DNA of 64,000 bases from an uncultured Desulfovibrio sp. (GTDB lineage: Bacteria > Desulfobacterota > Desulfovibrionia > Desulfovibrionales > Desulfovibrionaceae), in NCBI GenBank assembly GCA_913063155.1, contig CAJXYU010000004.1:248001-312000 (forward strand), in the 5' to 3' direction. Both the position numbers and the translations under genes were made by a program. The notes under the pieces are model-generated. The model did not search any database, was not told the DNA's origin, and saw only the letters and a list, made by a program, of their open reading frames with translations. Below are positions 50,597 to 59,065 of this stretch, piece by piece; position 1 is the stretch's first letter; the number at the start of each line of letters is the position of its first letter.

Positions 50597-51303
50597 TCGT
50601 CCGCCACGACTCCGGCGGCTTCCTTGCGGTAACGGCGATATGTGAGCATTCCCAGCCAGCCGGAGGCTACGAATAACAAGATGCTGCCCCCCACCGAAAG
50701 CATGACGCCGGTATGGGATTCAGCATTCAGCCCTCCGCCAAACAAGGAAAAAACAAAATTCTGGGGAAGATAGCCAATAGTTGACCCCAAGACGAACGGC
50801 AGCAGCGGAATGCTGCTTATGCCTGCGGCCAAGTTGGTGATGAGGTTGCTGCCCAACGGGAACATCCGAATGGCCAGCCCCATGTTGAAAGGCTGGCTGC
50901 GCAGAAAACGATCTATTTTTTCAGCTCTGCGACCGAACCTGCGGGAAATCACTTCCCGGCCGAAAAAACGAGCATAACCGGCCGCGAGCCAGCACCCGAG
51001 ACCGCACCCAATGGTGCCGAGCAAGGTACCGTTCACCGCGCCAAAAGCATAACCGCCAAGAAAAGCGATCAACTGACGAGGAAGCCCCAGTCCGGACAGC
51101 AAGGCCGACACCCCGAGATAAATGAAAATGGACAAGGGGCCAGACCCCAACACATGCTGGTCGAACCATTTGGTATTCTTGAGCATATCATCCAGCCCGG
51201 TATGGCGAACCGCAAACACGGCCGCACCAAGCATGGCCAGCATGGCCAATCCTTTGAGGACGGACTTGAGCCCTTTCCGGCTAACATCGCCGTTATTATT
51301 CAT
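50593..51303 (-). CDS. TVP38/TMEM64 family membrane protein (VTT domain)
   Basis: A 236-residue inner membrane protein of the DedA-related VTT/SNARE-associated group. LSGLGLPRQLIAFLGGYAFG and the glycine-rich GTIGCGLGCWLAAGYARFFG segments, then RMFPLGSNLITNLAAG, are typical. The relatives are thought to act as lipid scramblases or flippases. It probably follows the LAB_N and GT2 genes in one transcript (5-base to 250-base distances), in line with lipid-linked sugar handling. Confidence 0.82.
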   Translation of the reverse strand: MNNNGDVSRKGLKSVLKGLAMLAMLGAAVFAVRHTGLDDMLKNTKWFDQHVLGSGPLSIFIYLGVSALLSGLGLPRQLIAFLGGYAFGAVNGTLLGTIGCGLGCWLAAGYARFFGREVISRRFGRRAEKIDRFLRSQPFNMGLAIRMFPLGSNLITNLAAGISSIPLLPFVLGSTIGYLPQNFVFSLFGGGLNAESHTGVMLSVGGSILLFVASGWLGMLTYRRYRKEAAGVVADD

Positions 51304-51307
51304 ATTT

Positions 51308-51556
51308 TTATTTCCGAAAATAATTTAATAAAAAAAGAATGATGACAAAGGATTGCCCCAGAGCAAACACATAGTCGTTCTGAAGCGCCCCATACGACAG
51401 CCCGGCGCAGGCGCCGGCCCAAAAGCAGGCGAAAAGCGGGCGTGGGACCTTTTGTAGCTTTTTCCCACGCCATCGTAAAATACCAATCCCCGCAAAAAAA
51501 ATGCCTTGGCCCAGAGTTGCAACAACGAGCAGCCACCAGAACCGGGGAAAATTCAT
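51308..51556 (-). CDS. Small LAB_N (lipid A biosynthesis N-terminal) membrane protein
   Basis: An 82-residue membrane protein with three helices. LGQGIFFAGIGILRW at the front, FACFWAGACAGLSYG, and DYVFALGQSF near the end follow the LAB_N pattern (GQ..F...R..., FW..S, D.VF.LGQ), a domain found alone beside DPM1/ArnC-like glycosyltransferases. The ATG at 51556 is 11 bases after the GT2 stop with TTGGA before it. It likely works with that glycosyltransferase in adding a sugar from a polyprenyl carrier. Confidence 0.72.
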   Translation of the reverse strand: MNFPRFWWLLVVATLGQGIFFAGIGILRWRGKKLQKVPRPLFACFWAGACAGLSYGALQNDYVFALGQSFVIILFLLNYFRK

Positions 51557-51567
51557 ATTCCAAAAAC

Positions 51568-52290
51568 CTAGTTTTTTTCCTTGACCGTATAGGAAACATG
51601 GCGAGTCATCAGCCAACGGACACCTATGAGGTCGTAAAGTCCCTGCTTGGCGCGTTGCCAGTTTCCATACTTTGAAGTGCCTGCATGACGCTCTCGGTGG
51701 TTGACCACGACCTCGTGGATGACCGCTCCCTGCATCTTCATGAGAATGGGAAAGAAACGGTGCATGTTCTTGAAACGTGGAACGTTCATGAGCATGTCAC
51801 GACGCATGATCTTGAGGGAGCAGCCGGTATCGTGGATACCGTCGTCAGTAAACCAGTTGCGGACTTTATTGCCTACCCTGGAGGCAATACGCTTCCAGAA
51901 AGTATCCTTGCGCTTCGCACGCCAGCCCACGACCATATCACACCCGTTGTCGAAGGCGGACAGCATGGCCGGGATGTCTGACGGATCATTCTGAAGGTCT
52001 GCGTCCATGGTCACGATGATATCTGAATCGGCGCAATCGAAGCCCGCGCAGAAAGCTACGGACTGGCCACGGTTCTCCTCAAAGGCGACATATCGCACCT
52101 CGGGATGCTGACGCGCCAATGCGCGGATCACTTCAAGACTGTTGTCCGAACTACAGTCATCAATGAAAATAGCCTCCCACGGCCTTGTGGTGGAATCGGC
52201 GGCCGTCTTGACCTGGGAAAAAAGTATTTCTAGGTTTTCCTGCTCATTATAGACAGGAAAAACCATGGAGAATTTGCTAGTGTTTGTCAT
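51568..52290 (-). CDS. Glycosyltransferase family 2, DPM1/ArnC-like
   Basis: A 240-residue GT-A enzyme. FSMVFPVYNEQENLE opens the fold, the metal-binding DxD is in IIVTMDADLQNDP, and GCSLKIMRRD with NHRERHAGTSKYG is typical of dolichol/undecaprenyl-phosphate sugar synthases. It lacks the C-terminal helices of ArnC, so membrane binding may depend on the small LAB_N protein encoded next. The start is uncertain: the ATG at 52290 fits the family N terminus, while an in-frame GTG at 52341 would add 17 residues; neither has a good ribosome site. Confidence 0.83.
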   Translation of the reverse strand: MTNTSKFSMVFPVYNEQENLEILFSQVKTAADSTTRPWEAIFIDDCSSDNSLEVIRALARQHPEVRYVAFEENRGQSVAFCAGFDCADSDIIVTMDADLQNDPSDIPAMLSAFDNGCDMVVGWRAKRKDTFWKRIASRVGNKVRNWFTDDGIHDTGCSLKIMRRDMLMNVPRFKNMHRFFPILMKMQGAVIHEVVVNHRERHAGTSKYGNWQRAKQGLYDLIGVRWLMTRHVSYTVKEKN

Positions 52291-52334
52291 AGGTGGATAG
52301 GGATACGGAATTTTGGAAAAGTTGTAAATAGAGG

Positions 52335-52363
52335 TTGACACTCATCTGTAAACCACTTAGAAA
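52335..52363 (+). promoter_or_regulatory. Promoter of the initiator tRNA gene
   Basis: A perfect TTGACA (52335-52340), 17 bases, TAGAAA (52358-52363), with the tRNA starting 15 bases later. It overlaps the upstream end of the divergent GT2 gene. Confidence 0.75.
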
Positions 52364-52378
52364 CTGCTTCTCACATGA

Positions 52379-52455
<77 letters not shown>

Positions 52456-52466
52456 AAAAGAAGTCC

Positions 52467-52500
52467 AAAGGCTTGAAGAAAATTTTCTTCAAGCCTTTTT
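52467..52500 (+). terminator. Intrinsic terminator of the tRNA gene
   Basis: The perfect palindrome AAAGGCTTGAAGAAAA / TTTTCTTCAAGCCTTT is followed by T residues, 11 bases after the CCA end. The space from here to the amylase gene (52501-52708) shows no gene and no clear promoter. Confidence 0.9.
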
Positions 52501-52708
52501 GCTTTCCAGCCTCACACCGGGAAAGCCACCGACTCCACGCCGTCGTAAAACCTGGCGCATCATATCCCACCAAAAACATTTCCTTTCGGCGGCAGCCTGT
52601 TGATTATAACGGCTTTGCCCCGCATCAATATAGCCTCTACATATCCCCCATGCTATATGAAAGCGGCTGTTCCACAATCGCCAACCTCAGAAATTTTGGA
52701 GGTGAGCC

Positions 52709-54049
52709 ATGGGTGTCATGCTGCAATGCTTCTACTGGGATTGCCCGAGACTGGAGGAACGGGAATATCATTGGTGGGAGAGAGTTAATGAGGAAATACA
52801 GCATCTTTCACAGGTAGGTTTCACTCACCTGTGGCTACCGCCTGCATGCAAAGCAGCAAACCTGCACGGCCCATCCATGGGATACGATCCTTATGACTTT
52901 TACGACCTCGGCGAATTCGACCAAAAAGGATCAAGGGCGACCTGGTTCGGCCAACGCACCGAACTTGAGAAGCTTATACGAACCGCGCATGAGCATAAGC
53001 TGCAGGTCATAGCCGATCTCGTCATCAACCACTGCAGCGGCGCTGATGGCCAGGCAAACAACCCAATCAGCGGAGAACGGCGTTGGACCGAATTCACCCC
53101 TGTGAGTGGCAAATTCCCCCGTACAGCCGACCATTTCCATCCTTGCCGCTATGAAACTTACGACGATATGACCTTCTCCGACATGCCCGACTTGAGCCAT
53201 CGCCACCCGGAAGTATATTTTGAGGTACTTGAGCTATGCCGCTTTCTCATAGAAGAGGTCGGCTTTGACGGTTTCCGATACGACTTCGTCAAGGGCTACG
53301 GTTCTTGGATCATCCCCGCCATACAGGAATATCGCTACCAACGGGCCGCTCAGGAAATTCGACCTTATGGTGTTGCCGAACACTGGAGTTCTGAGCGTGA
53401 AATCTCCGACTGGCTGAACGAAGTCAACAACTGGAACGACAACGAGATCGATGCGTTTGACTTCCCCCTGCGTTACAAACTCAAGAGAATGTGTGACGAA
53501 TATGGATTCGACATGCGGGAACTTCTGGACACGGCGTGCCTCATGCGCTCCCGCCCTTGGAACGCGGTCACCTTTGTGGACAACCACGACTTCCACGGCG
53601 GCAATTCGGGTGATGAAGTCGTCAGATGTAAGCTCATGGCCTACGCCATCATTCTCACCCATGAAGGAATGCCCTGCGTATATTGGAAAGATTACCTTAC
53701 ATATGGCCTGGCCAGAGCAAACAGACCAGATGGAATTGACGCCTTGGCATCAGTTCACAGGCAATATGCCGGTGGTCGAACCGAAACACGGTGGGTGGAC
53801 CACGACCTCTATGTCATGGAACGCCTGGGGCATGAGCGCCAACCCGGCCTGATCCTGGCGATCAATAATAACGGAAATCAGTGGCGAGGCGCCTGGGTGG
53901 ATGCAAGTCGACCCAATGCCCGGTACGTTCCGAAAGCATGGTGGAGCGACGTCGACAACGGCGTCCCCCAGACACAACACGCCAACGCATTCGGACATGT
54001 AAACGTTTATGCTCCCCCAAGGGGATACGTGGTCTATGTGCCTGCCTGA
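52709..54049 (+). CDS. Alpha-amylase family glycoside hydrolase (GH13), cytoplasmic
   Basis: A 446-residue GH13 enzyme without signal peptide. Region I is ADLVINHC (about 102-109), region II GFDGFRYDFVKGY with nucleophile Asp192, region III GVAEHW with acid/base Glu224, and region IV VTFVDNHD with Asp294. Domain C follows from about residue 370. It should cleave internal alpha-1,4 glucan bonds in the cytoplasm, for instance in glycogen. A strong TTGGAGGTGAG site precedes the ATG. It stands alone between the tRNA terminator and another terminator; no other glycogen gene is nearby except galU far away. Confidence 0.87.
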   Translation: MGVMLQCFYWDCPRLEEREYHWWERVNEEIQHLSQVGFTHLWLPPACKAANLHGPSMGYDPYDFYDLGEFDQKGSRATWFGQRTELEKLIRTAHEHKLQVIADLVINHCSGADGQANNPISGERRWTEFTPVSGKFPRTADHFHPCRYETYDDMTFSDMPDLSHRHPEVYFEVLELCRFLIEEVGFDGFRYDFVKGYGSWIIPAIQEYRYQRAAQEIRPYGVAEHWSSEREISDWLNEVNNWNDNEIDAFDFPLRYKLKRMCDEYGFDMRELLDTACLMRSRPWNAVTFVDNHDFHGGNSGDEVVRCKLMAYAIILTHEGMPCVYWKDYLTYGLARANRPDGIDALASVHRQYAGGRTETRWVDHDLYVMERLGHERQPGLILAINNNGNQWRGAWVDASRPNARYVPKAWWSDVDNGVPQTQHANAFGHVNVYAPPRGYVVYVPA

Positions 54050-54138
54050 AAACAGTATTACGGTTTTCCTTTGAGAGACGCCCCCTTATCTGCCGGTTAA
54101 AAGCCGGTAGTTATCTTGCGCTCTTTTCCGCCAAAGTC

Positions 54139-54182
54139 TTCCAATATTTTGGAAAACAGCGCGCCTGCACGGTGCGCTTTTT
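54139..54182 (+). terminator. Terminator and second inverted repeat after the amylase gene
   Basis: AGCGCGCC (54158-54165) / GGTGCGCT (54171-54178), one G:U pair, then five T residues. Just before it TTCCAA-TATT-TTGGAA (54139-54154) forms a second stem. The stretch AAAGTCTTCC occurs here and again about 65 bases later. Confidence 0.7.
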
Positions 54183-54263
54183 CTTATCGGCAAAACCTAA
54201 AGTCTTCCTAAAGGTTGGCCGATAATACGAGCGTCTCAGATAAAAAAAAAAGAGGTAAACCTC

Positions 54264-54701
54264 ATGGCGGACGTCTTTCATGCCACCGGCTTCAAGAGGA
54301 CCTTGGATCTATTCAAAAACGGCAGATTCGAGGAAGGAGAAATCCTCCTTAAAACCCTGCAAGACGAATACTTGGCCGTCTGCGAAGAAAACGAAGCGCT
54401 CAAAAGCCAACTGAATGAGGTGGCCGAGGTGCTCGATCTGGCCGAACGTGTGGAATATGACGGACAGAAATACTGGCTGAACGAAGATGGAACTCGTAAG
54501 GGCCCGTTCTGCCAGCTCTGTTATGACCGCGACGGCATACTGGTCCACTTGCAATCCCACGGCACCCATTGGGAATGCCAAAGCTGCAACAGCATCTTCA
54601 TGGCCCCCAAACCCAGCCGGAAGCCCACCAAACTGGAGACACCAGGCAAAGTGGCCCCCAAAAAGACCATCCCTCTGTTTTTGGAACGCGAACTCGGATA
54701 A
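54264..54701 (+). CDS. Conserved protein with coiled coil and zinc ribbon
   Basis: A 145-residue cytoplasmic protein. Residues 1-65 are helical with a coiled coil (VCEENEALKSQLNEVAEVL), residues 78-110 form a zinc ribbon with Cys83/Cys86 (PFCQLC) and Cys105/Cys108 (WECQSC), and the C terminus is basic and Pro-rich. The YWLNEDGTRKGPFCQLC layout recurs in uncharacterised bacterial proteins, some in phage or regulatory settings. The ribosome site AGAGG lies in a short stem (GAGG-TAAA-CCTC) just before the ATG, so initiation may be dampened. Function unknown. Confidence 0.72.
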   Translation: MADVFHATGFKRTLDLFKNGRFEEGEILLKTLQDEYLAVCEENEALKSQLNEVAEVLDLAERVEYDGQKYWLNEDGTRKGPFCQLCYDRDGILVHLQSHGTHWECQSCNSIFMAPKPSRKPTKLETPGKVAPKKTIPLFLERELG

Positions 54702-54721
54702 ACAATCCTCCCGCATCCAAA

Positions 54722-54751
54722 AGAAAAGCGGCCTTTGCAGGCCGCTTTTCT
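54722..54751. terminator. Bidirectional terminator between zinc-ribbon and SH3-repeat genes
   Basis: A 13-bp stem AGAAAAGCGGCCT (54722-54734) / AGGCCGCTTTTCT (54739-54751) with loop TTGC. On the minus strand it overlaps the last codon of the SH3-repeat gene. Confidence 0.85.
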
Positions 54752-56123
54752 ATTTCATGAAATCGGTTCCGTAGAGCGCGGTTCTTCGCGCCCAGAATTC
54801 CAAAGGTTCCGTGTCCGAATAACGAGCAACGGCAAAGGCGATATCTTCCAAATCCATGCCCGGCAGATAAATGAGTATCTCCATTTGCTTCCCCTTGCGT
54901 CGCTTTTCTTTCCACAAGGTCGCGGCAAAATCCTCAAGCACATTAGGCGTGGGCAACGAGGATACCTGAACAAAAATCTTGAGTCGAACAACGTCAAAGC
55001 CCTGGCGGCTCGTCTCTGCCTCTTCCAGCACCTTGAAGCTGATGCCGTGCCTGTGCTGATCGGCCTTGGGATCAGGCCGACGAGAGGAGACGAAGGGATC
55101 AGGCTTGATGACGATCTTCTTGGGCCCAGAGGGTGTTGCAGGGGTCGCCTTCTGAACAGTTGCAGATTTCCCCGCCGACTGTCCCCCCTGCTCCAGTTGA
55201 CGTTTGAAAACATAACCCAAGGCCCGGTGCTCCCCACGAACGGTTTCGCCCGCCTCAAACACGGCATACCAACCATTACGGAGCATATCCACCTTAACGC
55301 GGTCTCCAGGACTCAATGTCTTGACATAATTGGATTTGGAGGAACGTTCCTTACGAACTATGACCTTGTGCTTGATGGTCACTATTTCGCCCCACGGTTC
55401 AGGAGCCTTGTCACGGTGCTCGGACTTAACCTCCTGTTTGCTCTCGGCAGGCGCCGCAACGGAGGCGGCGGGACCTTTCTCCGCAGTGGGAACAGGAGCC
55501 ACGGCACTGCGGACTTCTCCGGAACCGCTTTGGGCAGGAGTCAGTACAGGTTCGGTGACAATCTCCGCTTCAGTAGCTGTTTCCCTGGCAGGAGCAGGCG
55601 CAGGCTCGAGGTAATCGCCTTTCACAAATCCCAGCGCATTGAGCTTGCTGCGAATGGTGGCGCCTTTCTCAAACACCGCGTACCAACCATCCTCCGGAAA
55701 ATCGACCAGCACGTTGTTCCGTGGCGTCAATGAGCCGACCTTCGCGGAGCGTGGGGTACGCTTTTCCCGAATATTCAGGACAGTGACCGGATGCATGAGT
55801 TCGCCCCAAGGTTCGGTTTGCACCTTGCCCGGCTTCTTCTTGAGATACTTGGAATTGGCATAACCGGCGATGCGCACGTCGGCTTCATCGGTCATGTTCG
55901 GTTCAAAGACCGCGGCCCAACCATTTTTAAGATAGGCGATGCGTACCTTTTGACCAACCTGCAAGGTTCCCACCCACTTGGACCTGGGAGACCGTTTTAT
56001 TCGCAAATTAAGGGGACGGTCAGGATAGCGAATATCACCGAACTCGGCGGACATGGCGGTCATCGGAAAAAGCAGCAACAGAAGAACAACACATGCGATA
56101 TAATTCATTTTTTTAAACGCCAT
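54750..56123 (-). CDS. Exported protein with three SH3-like repeats
   Basis: A 457-residue periplasmic protein with signal peptide MAFKKMNYIACVVLLLLLFP, cleavage after AMSA at about residue 25. Three bacterial SH3-type repeats lie at about 28-95, 105-172 and 244-311, each with LNIRxxxxPRSxxVGxL and NGWYAVFE. A Pro/Ala/Glu-rich linker of about 70 residues separates the second and third. The C-terminal 130 residues form another domain (GISFKVLEEAE... to the end) with AATLWKEKRRKGKQ. SH3b repeats usually bind cell-wall peptides. GGAG precedes the ATG. It follows the OmpH-like gene after 2 bases. Confidence 0.75.
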   Translation of the reverse strand: MAFKKMNYIACVVLLLLLFPMTAMSAEFGDIRYPDRPLNLRIKRSPRSKWVGTLQVGQKVRIAYLKNGWAAVFEPNMTDEADVRIAGYANSKYLKKKPGKVQTEPWGELMHPVTVLNIREKRTPRSAKVGSLTPRNNVLVDFPEDGWYAVFEKGATIRSKLNALGFVKGDYLEPAPAPARETATEAEIVTEPVLTPAQSGSGEVRSAVAPVPTAEKGPAASVAAPAESKQEVKSEHRDKAPEPWGEIVTIKHKVIVRKERSSKSNYVKTLSPGDRVKVDMLRNGWYAVFEAGETVRGEHRALGYVFKRQLEQGGQSAGKSATVQKATPATPSGPKKIVIKPDPFVSSRRPDPKADQHRHGISFKVLEEAETSRQGFDVVRLKIFVQVSSLPTPNVLEDFAATLWKEKRRKGKQMEILIYLPGMDLEDIAFAVARYSDTEPLEFWARRTALYGTDFMK

Positions 56124-56125
56124 GG

Positions 56126-56626
56126 TTACATCTCCTCATTGAGGGCTTTAATCACCCGATCTGTCAGATCCACTTCCGGTGAGATGTAGCCTATTGTTTC
56201 GGGATCGGTCAGAATAATGGAGAATTCCCCCTCCACAGCAAGACGACGCAAAATCTTGTCGGCCTTGTGCATGATGAACTGGATAAGCCTGTTCTCCTCA
56301 TTCCGGATATCCTGATTGCTCTGTTTGATGAGCTCCTCATGCTTTCTGTAAAGCACTTCGAGTTCGTTTTCCCGAATCTTCTGGGTGGTGACGGACAAAT
56401 TTCCTTTGGAAATCGCATTCTTGATCTTCGTCATGGAATTCTGCCCAGCTCTTATCCGTTGATCCTTGAGCTTGCCCAGCTTGGCCAGGTCATCCTGAGC
56501 CACTTTGCCGATACGGGATTCATTCACAATGCGTTGGGGATTGATGAATCCCACCCGGGCCCAAGCCTGTGGCGAAAGCGCGGCCACCAGCAGGACGGCA
56601 ATTATAACTATCTTGATTTGATTCAT
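56126..56626 (-). CDS. OmpH/Skp-like periplasmic chaperone
   Basis: A 166-residue protein with a signal peptide ending ALSPQAWA. The mature start RVGFINPQRIVNESRIGKVA followed by a long charged coiled coil and a short C-terminal strand pair (FSIILTDPETIGY) fits the OmpH/Skp family, which escorts outer membrane proteins through the periplasm as a trimer. I choose the ATG at 56626 with GGAAGGA upstream. It forms a unit with the SH3-repeat gene. It lies far from the usual bamA-skp-lpxD context, so a specialised role is possible. Confidence 0.78.
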   Translation of the reverse strand: MNQIKIVIIAVLLVAALSPQAWARVGFINPQRIVNESRIGKVAQDDLAKLGKLKDQRIRAGQNSMTKIKNAISKGNLSVTTQKIRENELEVLYRKHEELIKQSNQDIRNEENRLIQFIMHKADKILRRLAVEGEFSIILTDPETIGYISPEVDLTDRVIKALNEEM

Positions 56627-56695
56627 ATTCCTTCCCATAGTTAATGGCAGAGTCGGCACAATGTAGCCGCTAAAAAATGACGTGTCGAGCTTGTG

Positions 56696-59059
56696 CTAAA
56701 GCATGCTCAAAGGATCGAGATCGAGGCCCATGCGGACCTTCCGCGGCGAAGGATTTTGAGCCAAGGCAAAAGCGAACAAGCTTCTGATTCCCTGCCACTG
56801 CCCAGCCTTGAGCAAACAGCTGAAACGCCTACGCCCCCTGAGCATTGCCAAAGGCGCCGGAGCAGGGCCCAAGGCCATCACCCCAAGCTGTTTGGCCTGT
56901 TGGCGCACCAGCCTTCCCAGTTCCATCATGGCGGCCTGGCCGCCCTCCCAATCGGCGGGAAAACTGATGCGTATGAGTCCGAGCTTGCTGAAGGGAGGAT
57001 AACCGAACTTCCTGCGCCGTTCGATTTCCCGATCAAAAAAACCGAAATAATCGCTGGAAAGGATCTCGTTCCAAATATCGTGCTTGGGATTGCGGGTCTG
57101 GATGATCACTTTCCCTTTCCGCTCACCCCGTCCGGCTCTCCCTGCCACCTGAACCAGCAACTGGAAGGTCCGCTCCGAAGCCCTGTAGTCGGGCAGGTTC
57201 AGGCCAAGGTCACCGTCAGCCACCACAACCAGGGTCACATCAGGAAAATGATGCCCTTTGGAAAGCATCTGAGTGCCCACCAGGACTTGGGCCTCCCTCT
57301 TTCTGAAAGCTTCAAGAATCTCCTCCATACGCTCCTGGCGACGAGTGGAATCCCTGTCCATGCGCAGTACCTTGGAGCCTTCTGGCAGGATGCCCTGGAT
57401 CTTCTCTTCAAGGCGCTCCGTCCCCTCACCCATGGGAATGAAGTTACCTCCTCCACATTTGGAACACAGAAGCGGATACGGATACGTCAGGCCGCAATAA
57501 TGGCAGACCACACGCTCACGCCCCTTGTGGAAGGTCATACCGACCTCACACTCGGGACAACGCACCACCGTGCCGCAATCCACACAATACATGAGCGGCG
57601 CATAGCCCCTGCGGTTGAGCATGACAATAACCTGCTCGCCCCGGCCTATGGTGTCCTGCATCTGCTCGACGCTCCGGGGAGCAAAAGGCTGCTCGCGGTC
57701 CAGTTCGCTGATGTCCACAAGCTCCACATCCGGCAGCACGCTCGTACCGACCCTTCGGGACAAGGTGGACACGGGAACAACTCCAGTGCGGGCCGCATGA
57801 AAGGTCTTCACGTCCGGGGTGGCGGAGCCGAGTACGAGAAGGCCGTCGGTCTGCTGCACGCGGAACCAGGCCACTTCCTTTGCCTGGTAGGCAAGACGAT
57901 CCTCCTGCTTGTACGACTCGTCGTGTTCCTCATCGAGAATGACCAATCCCAGATTCTTAACGGGGAGAAACAATGCGGAGCGGGTCCCCACCACCAAGCT
58001 CGGTTCCAGATCTGAAGCAGCTTCCAGAAACGTGGATTCACGTTTCTTGGGGCTTTGGTACCCATGGTAAAATTTCACGTTCCTGCCCGGAAACGCCTCT
58101 GCGGCTGCTTTGGCCAACTGACAGGCAAGCGCAACTTCGGGGGCAAGCAACAGAACGGAGCGCCCCACCTCCAAACACTTGGCGATCAAATTGAGATAAA
58201 GATAGGTTTTACCACTGCCCGTAACGCCGTGCACCAGATGAGTGGACGGCTTCCCACCACGCAACGCCGTCTCAAGGGCACCAAAGGCCTCTTGCTGCTC
58301 TTCGGTCAATTCAAAATCAAGAGAAGCCGTTGGTTCACAGGCCACCGGCTCATCCACTTGCCTCAGCATATCGGCGGAAAGATCGCCAATAGCCACCAGA
58401 CCACCGCCCTCCAGACGCTGTGCGGTTTCCGAAGCCCACTCACCTAAAACCGATTTCAGGGAAAACAAACTCTGCGGGCCATTGTCGAGGAGGTAGTCCA
58501 AAATTCTGAGTTGCCGTTTGGCATTGGGGCGCACCGGCCAAGGGGGATCGGCGGCCAGCGACACATAGCGCTCTTCAGCCTCCTTGCGAGGATTGAGGCG
58601 CACACGCATTTTACCTTGATTCCAGGCGTCCATGAGGCGACGTTTATCCGCTTCAGGCATGGCGGCCAGCGCTGCCGGCTTGATGGAAGCCGGAAAAGGA
58701 CTGGTCTTGGGGTCGCGCTCCAGAGCAAACGTCACGGAAGCAGTACGAAGCCCACGCGGCAGAAGGATTTCCAAAATGCGACCTTCGGGCTCCATCTGTC
58801 GTGCCGCAAGGTTGCGCACCATGTGCATATAAAAGTCGTCCAGCACGGGAGAGCGTTCCATGGGCCAGAGCACGGGTTTGACGGTCACGCCTTTGGGTGC
58901 GTGCTCCGCCTCACCTACAATAATTCCCACGCGATTCCCACGTCCCAAAGGCACGATCACGCGCGAACCGGGCTCCAGCTCCGGGAAAAAATCAGGGTAA
59001 CCGTACGTCAGGGTCTGGTACGGGGGAGAAAGAAGCGTTACCTGCCTGTATGAGGTCAT
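56696..59059 (-). CDS. priA: Primosomal protein N' (replication restart helicase)
   Basis: A 787-residue DNA helicase. The N-terminal DNA-binding domain covers about 1-200. The helicase core has Walker A VTGSGKTYLYLN, DEEH in LVILDEEHDESYKQED, and late motifs such as VLVGTQMLSKGHHFPDVTLV and QVAGRAGRGE. Between them lies the zinc region with paired Cys (CVDCGTVVRCPEC and CHYCG...CSKCGG). It restarts stalled replication forks. Length and all motifs are normal. It follows the exported 255-residue protein gene by 6 bases. Confidence 0.93.
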   Translation of the reverse strand: MTSYRQVTLLSPPYQTLTYGYPDFFPELEPGSRVIVPLGRGNRVGIIVGEAEHAPKGVTVKPVLWPMERSPVLDDFYMHMVRNLAARQMEPEGRILEILLPRGLRTASVTFALERDPKTSPFPASIKPAALAAMPEADKRRLMDAWNQGKMRVRLNPRKEAEERYVSLAADPPWPVRPNAKRQLRILDYLLDNGPQSLFSLKSVLGEWASETAQRLEGGGLVAIGDLSADMLRQVDEPVACEPTASLDFELTEEQQEAFGALETALRGGKPSTHLVHGVTGSGKTYLYLNLIAKCLEVGRSVLLLAPEVALACQLAKAAAEAFPGRNVKFYHGYQSPKKRESTFLEAASDLEPSLVVGTRSALFLPVKNLGLVILDEEHDESYKQEDRLAYQAKEVAWFRVQQTDGLLVLGSATPDVKTFHAARTGVVPVSTLSRRVGTSVLPDVELVDISELDREQPFAPRSVEQMQDTIGRGEQVIVMLNRRGYAPLMYCVDCGTVVRCPECEVGMTFHKGRERVVCHYCGLTYPYPLLCSKCGGGNFIPMGEGTERLEEKIQGILPEGSKVLRMDRDSTRRQERMEEILEAFRKREAQVLVGTQMLSKGHHFPDVTLVVVADGDLGLNLPDYRASERTFQLLVQVAGRAGRGERKGKVIIQTRNPKHDIWNEILSSDYFGFFDREIERRRKFGYPPFSKLGLIRISFPADWEGGQAAMMELGRLVRQQAKQLGVMALGPAPAPLAMLRGRRRFSCLLKAGQWQGIRSLFAFALAQNPSPRKVRMGLDLDPLSML

Positions 59060-59065
59060 GCTGCT

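Noticed and set aside
54050-54260. A c-di-GMP or other riboswitch in the gap after the amylase gene
   Set aside because: The stems found are short and one is a plain terminator; no conserved riboswitch core could be matched.
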